Assembly: GCA_964429795.1 (NCBI GenBank)
Contig: CAYSCW010000039.1
Location: 1-24,157, forward strand
DNA length: 24,157 nt
DNA from: CAYSCW01 sp964429795
Lineage (GTDB): Bacteria; Acidobacteriota; Aminicenantia; Aminicenantales; Aminicenantaceae
Reading direction: 5' to 3'
Position numbers and translations under genes: made by a program. Of the stretch, positions 22,533 to 24,157 are shown in pieces; positions within the stretch are counted from its first letter, which is position 1; the number at the start of each line of letters is the position of its first letter. Under the pieces are notes generated by a model. That model worked only from the letters and a program-made list of their open reading frames with translations. It had not been told where the DNA came from and ran no database searches.

Positions 22533-23768
22533 ATGATATTCCCTAAAAAAATATTGCTTGGGGCCTTAGTGCTTATAATCGTTGGCTTAGTTGTTTTTTT
22601 CTTGGTGATAAAGGAAGGGCCTGAAAACGCTGTAGATGAGTCGTCCTCTGAGAGCGGAGAGGAAGTTCAAAAAGCAAGAGATCTACCTCTTCCTGTGAAG
22701 GTGACAACCGCAGAGAAAGGCAATCTGATCATCAAACTCAAAGCGCCCGGAGAGGCTGTCACTAACAAGAAAATCGCCATGAAGGCCGAAGTGTCCGGTG
22801 TTGTCCAGAAGTTAAATGTTGAAGAGAGTCAGCATGTGAAACAGGGAGATTTGCTTGTCCAACTGGACGACAGGGAATACAGGCTCAATCTTGAAAGGGC
22901 AGATGCCGAACGATTGAGTAAATTATCAACGATATTGGTTGAAAAAAAATTTGGTGAATTGGGGGAAATACCTGTTTCTTCAGATAGGGAAAAAATTCAA
23001 AAGGCCAAGGAAGAGTATGATAATGCCAGCGAGCTCTTTCGTAAAGGACTCATATCCCGGAAGAATTTTGAGCAGGCCAGTGCAGATTATGAATTGGCTC
23101 TGATCGAATCTGGAGAGAAAAAAGATGAGATTTTGGCAGCCAGTAAGGGATTAACTCAGAGTGAAGTTGAAGTTAAAAAGGCTAGGCTCGATCTGGAAAA
23201 GACAGAGATTCGGGCTCCTTTTTCTGGGATCATCACAGATATCAAGATTTCACCACGGGAGCATTTATCCTCGGGAAGGGAACTCTTCTCTCTGGTCGAC
23301 ATCAGCCATATTCAGGTCTATGCAAAGGTGCTGGAGAGTGAAATAGGAAGGTTGCAGGTGGGCAGAGAAGTGGAAATAAAATTCAGCGCCTATCCAGAAA
23401 AAGTATTCAAGGGAAGAACCAAGGCCATCAGTCCCATTATCAATCCTGAGGATAAAACATGTAAGGTTGTCATCGAAGTCGATAATCCCGGGGAAGAGAT
23501 CAAGCCTGGCATGCACGCTGAAGTAGAAATACCCGCAGAGATTTATAAAGACAGGCTGCTCATACCTCAAGAGGCTGTCTTGGTCAGGTCTGGAAGAAAG
23601 TTAGCTTTCGTTGTCAAGGACGGCTTGGCCAAGTGGAGATATTTAGAAGTAGGCCTGGAAAACGAAGATTATTCAGAAATCATAGACGGAGTTAAAGAAG
23701 GAGAGGTTGTTATCGTCGAGGGTCACTTCACACTGGCCCATGACGCCCGAGTAAGAATCGTCGAATAA
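22533..23768 (+). CDS. HlyD/RND-type periplasmic adaptor (membrane fusion protein)
   Basis: A 411-residue adaptor anchored by one N-terminal helix (~7-26) with the rest periplasmic. It joins an inner-membrane pump to an outer-membrane channel. Order: an acidic, Ser-rich linker, a lipoyl-like half (~73-115, SGVVQKLNVEESQHVKQGD), a helical hairpin with strong coiled-coil character (~115-215), the returning lipoyl half (TEIRAPFSGIITDIKIS), and beta-barrel and membrane-proximal domains (LESEIGRLQVG...GMHAEVEIP...IPQEAVLV). Length and layout fit AcrA/MexA-type proteins. No pump gene follows; the next gene is convergent, so the partner must be elsewhere. Its upstream region holds repeat copy B and a promoter. 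Substrate unknown. Confidence 0.92.
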   Translation: MIFPKKILLGALVLIIVGLVVFFLVIKEGPENAVDESSSESGEEVQKARDLPLPVKVTTAEKGNLIIKLKAPGEAVTNKKIAMKAEVSGVVQKLNVEESQHVKQGDLLVQLDDREYRLNLERADAERLSKLSTILVEKKFGELGEIPVSSDREKIQKAKEEYDNASELFRKGLISRKNFEQASADYELALIESGEKKDEILAASKGLTQSEVEVKKARLDLEKTEIRAPFSGIITDIKISPREHLSSGRELFSLVDISHIQVYAKVLESEIGRLQVGREVEIKFSAYPEKVFKGRTKAISPIINPEDKTCKVVIEVDNPGEEIKPGMHAEVEIPAEIYKDRLLIPQEAVLVRSGRKLAFVVKDGLAKWRYLEVGLENEDYSEIIDGVKEGEVVIVEGHFTLAHDARVRIVE

Positions 23769-23769
23769 A

Positions 23770-23843
23770 GGGCATTCCCACTGAAGACATTCCTTCTTAC
23801 CAGTTTTAATAATTAAAAAATGGAGTGTCTTGGGAGAATGTCC
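23770..23843. terminator. Bidirectional hairpin between convergent genes
   Basis: Long imperfect arms (23770-23793 and 23822-23843) pair over about 20 positions: GGGCATTC with GAATGTCC and AAGACATTCC with GGAGTGTCTT. An inner near-palindrome TTTTAAT-A-ATTAAAA lies in the loop. It starts right after the adaptor stop (23766-23768) and ends 9 nt before the TonB stop. T-richness follows on both sides. Confidence 0.55.
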
Positions 23844-23851
23844 TTAAACTT

Positions 23852-24157
23852 TTATTTAAGTTTAAAGTTCACTGTAACGATAAAGATGATACCTCTGGGG
23901 CGACCGTTGATGACCATCGGCTCATAGAGCCACTGCCGCACCGCATCGATAGCAGCTTGATCCAAAAGAGGGATGGAGCGCAGCACCTTGATTCTCTGCA
24001 CTCTGCCGTAGATATCAGTGGTGGCCTCCAGGATGACAATACCCTCCACTCTTGCCTGGCGGGCGATCTCAGGATAGAGAGGATCGACTTTTTTGATCAG
24101 CTTGGGAGGTTTGATCTCGCCTACAGCTCTGACAGGGGCTTCCACTTCACCGAGCAC
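23852..24157 (-). CDS. TonB-family C-terminal protein, N-terminus outside window
   Basis: The last 101 residues of a protein running off the window end. They hold a TonB C-terminal domain: PPKLIKKVDPLYPEIARQARVEGIVILEA, read here as LYPEIAR, then VEGIVILEATTD, then RVQRIKVLRSIPLLDQAAIDAV and a final WLYEPMVINGRPRG. The VDPLYPEIAR and EG-V-LEA-D-GRV pattern is typical of TonB-like energy-transducing or stand-alone periplasmic proteins. The GTG at the window edge is almost surely internal. Function in TonB-ExbB-ExbD energy transfer is possible but cannot be shown without the N-terminal helix. Confidence 0.85.
   Translation of the reverse strand: MLGEVEAPVRAVGEIKPPKLIKKVDPLYPEIARQARVEGIVILEATTDIYGRVQRIKVLRSIPLLDQAAIDAVRQWLYEPMVINGRPRGIIFIVTVNFKLK

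Noticed and set aside
1..24157. CRISPR arrays, insertion sequences, prophage or integron attC sites
   Set aside because: No regularly spaced repeats, transposase or integrase genes were seen. The 62-bp repeat lacks attC core sites and terminal inverted repeats.

Overview
The window is bacterial and chromosomal: housekeeping genes are packed with short spacers, most starts carry Shine-Dalgarno sites, and sigma70-like promoters (TTGACA, 17 nt, TATAAT-like) can be read directly. Composition is moderate in GC. The lipoproteins and TonB-type protein imply a Gram-negative envelope. The mix of gap-pgk-tpiA-secG, GpgS-like and mannosylglycerate-synthase-like glycosyltransferases and exported hydrolases would fit an uncultured anaerobic lineage such as Aminicenantota/Acidobacteriota. 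That placement is only an impression; no rRNA gene or other marker is present to settle it.

Layout. (1) 1-866: the end of an exported metallo-beta-lactamase-fold hydrolase. (2) 871-4394, minus strand: gap-pgk-tpiA-secG, a tight glycolysis operon that ends in the secretion gene secG, followed by tRNA-Leu(GAG). (3) 4766-9600, plus strand: three exported proteins built on hydrolase folds, namely a serine beta-lactamase-like lipoprotein, an ankyrin plus metallo-beta-lactamase fusion, and an esterase-like plus TPR protein whose catalytic serine is missing. Spacers here are long and hold a decayed gene end. (4) 9631-10824, minus: PlsY acyltransferase fused to a dolichol-kinase-like membrane domain. 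(5) 11069-13177, plus: nnr (NAD(P)HX repair) and tsaE (tRNA t6A). thiE lies convergent to them. (6) 14024-17176, plus: a MscS channel, then apt and a purine permease as a salvage pair. (7) 17370-19133: a GH3/NagZ-like lipoprotein for muropeptide turnover. (8) 19159-22365: a small membrane protein and two divergent glycosyltransferases that look like compatible-solute (glucosyl/mannosylglycerate) synthases. (9) 22533-24157: an orphan RND-type adaptor and the C-terminus of a TonB-family protein, convergent around a strong hairpin.

The most unusual item is not a gene. A 62-63 bp intergenic repeat occurs three times (13870-13931 minus, 15163-15225 plus, 22381-22442 plus). By hand alignment the copies are about 74-77% identical, with an 18-base exact core in two of them. 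Every copy sits just upstream of a predicted promoter and points toward the gene it precedes (thiE, apt-permease, the efflux adaptor). I do not recognise it. It may be an undescribed regulatory element or a dispersed intergenic repeat.

No CRISPR array, insertion sequence, rRNA, integrase or phage gene was seen.
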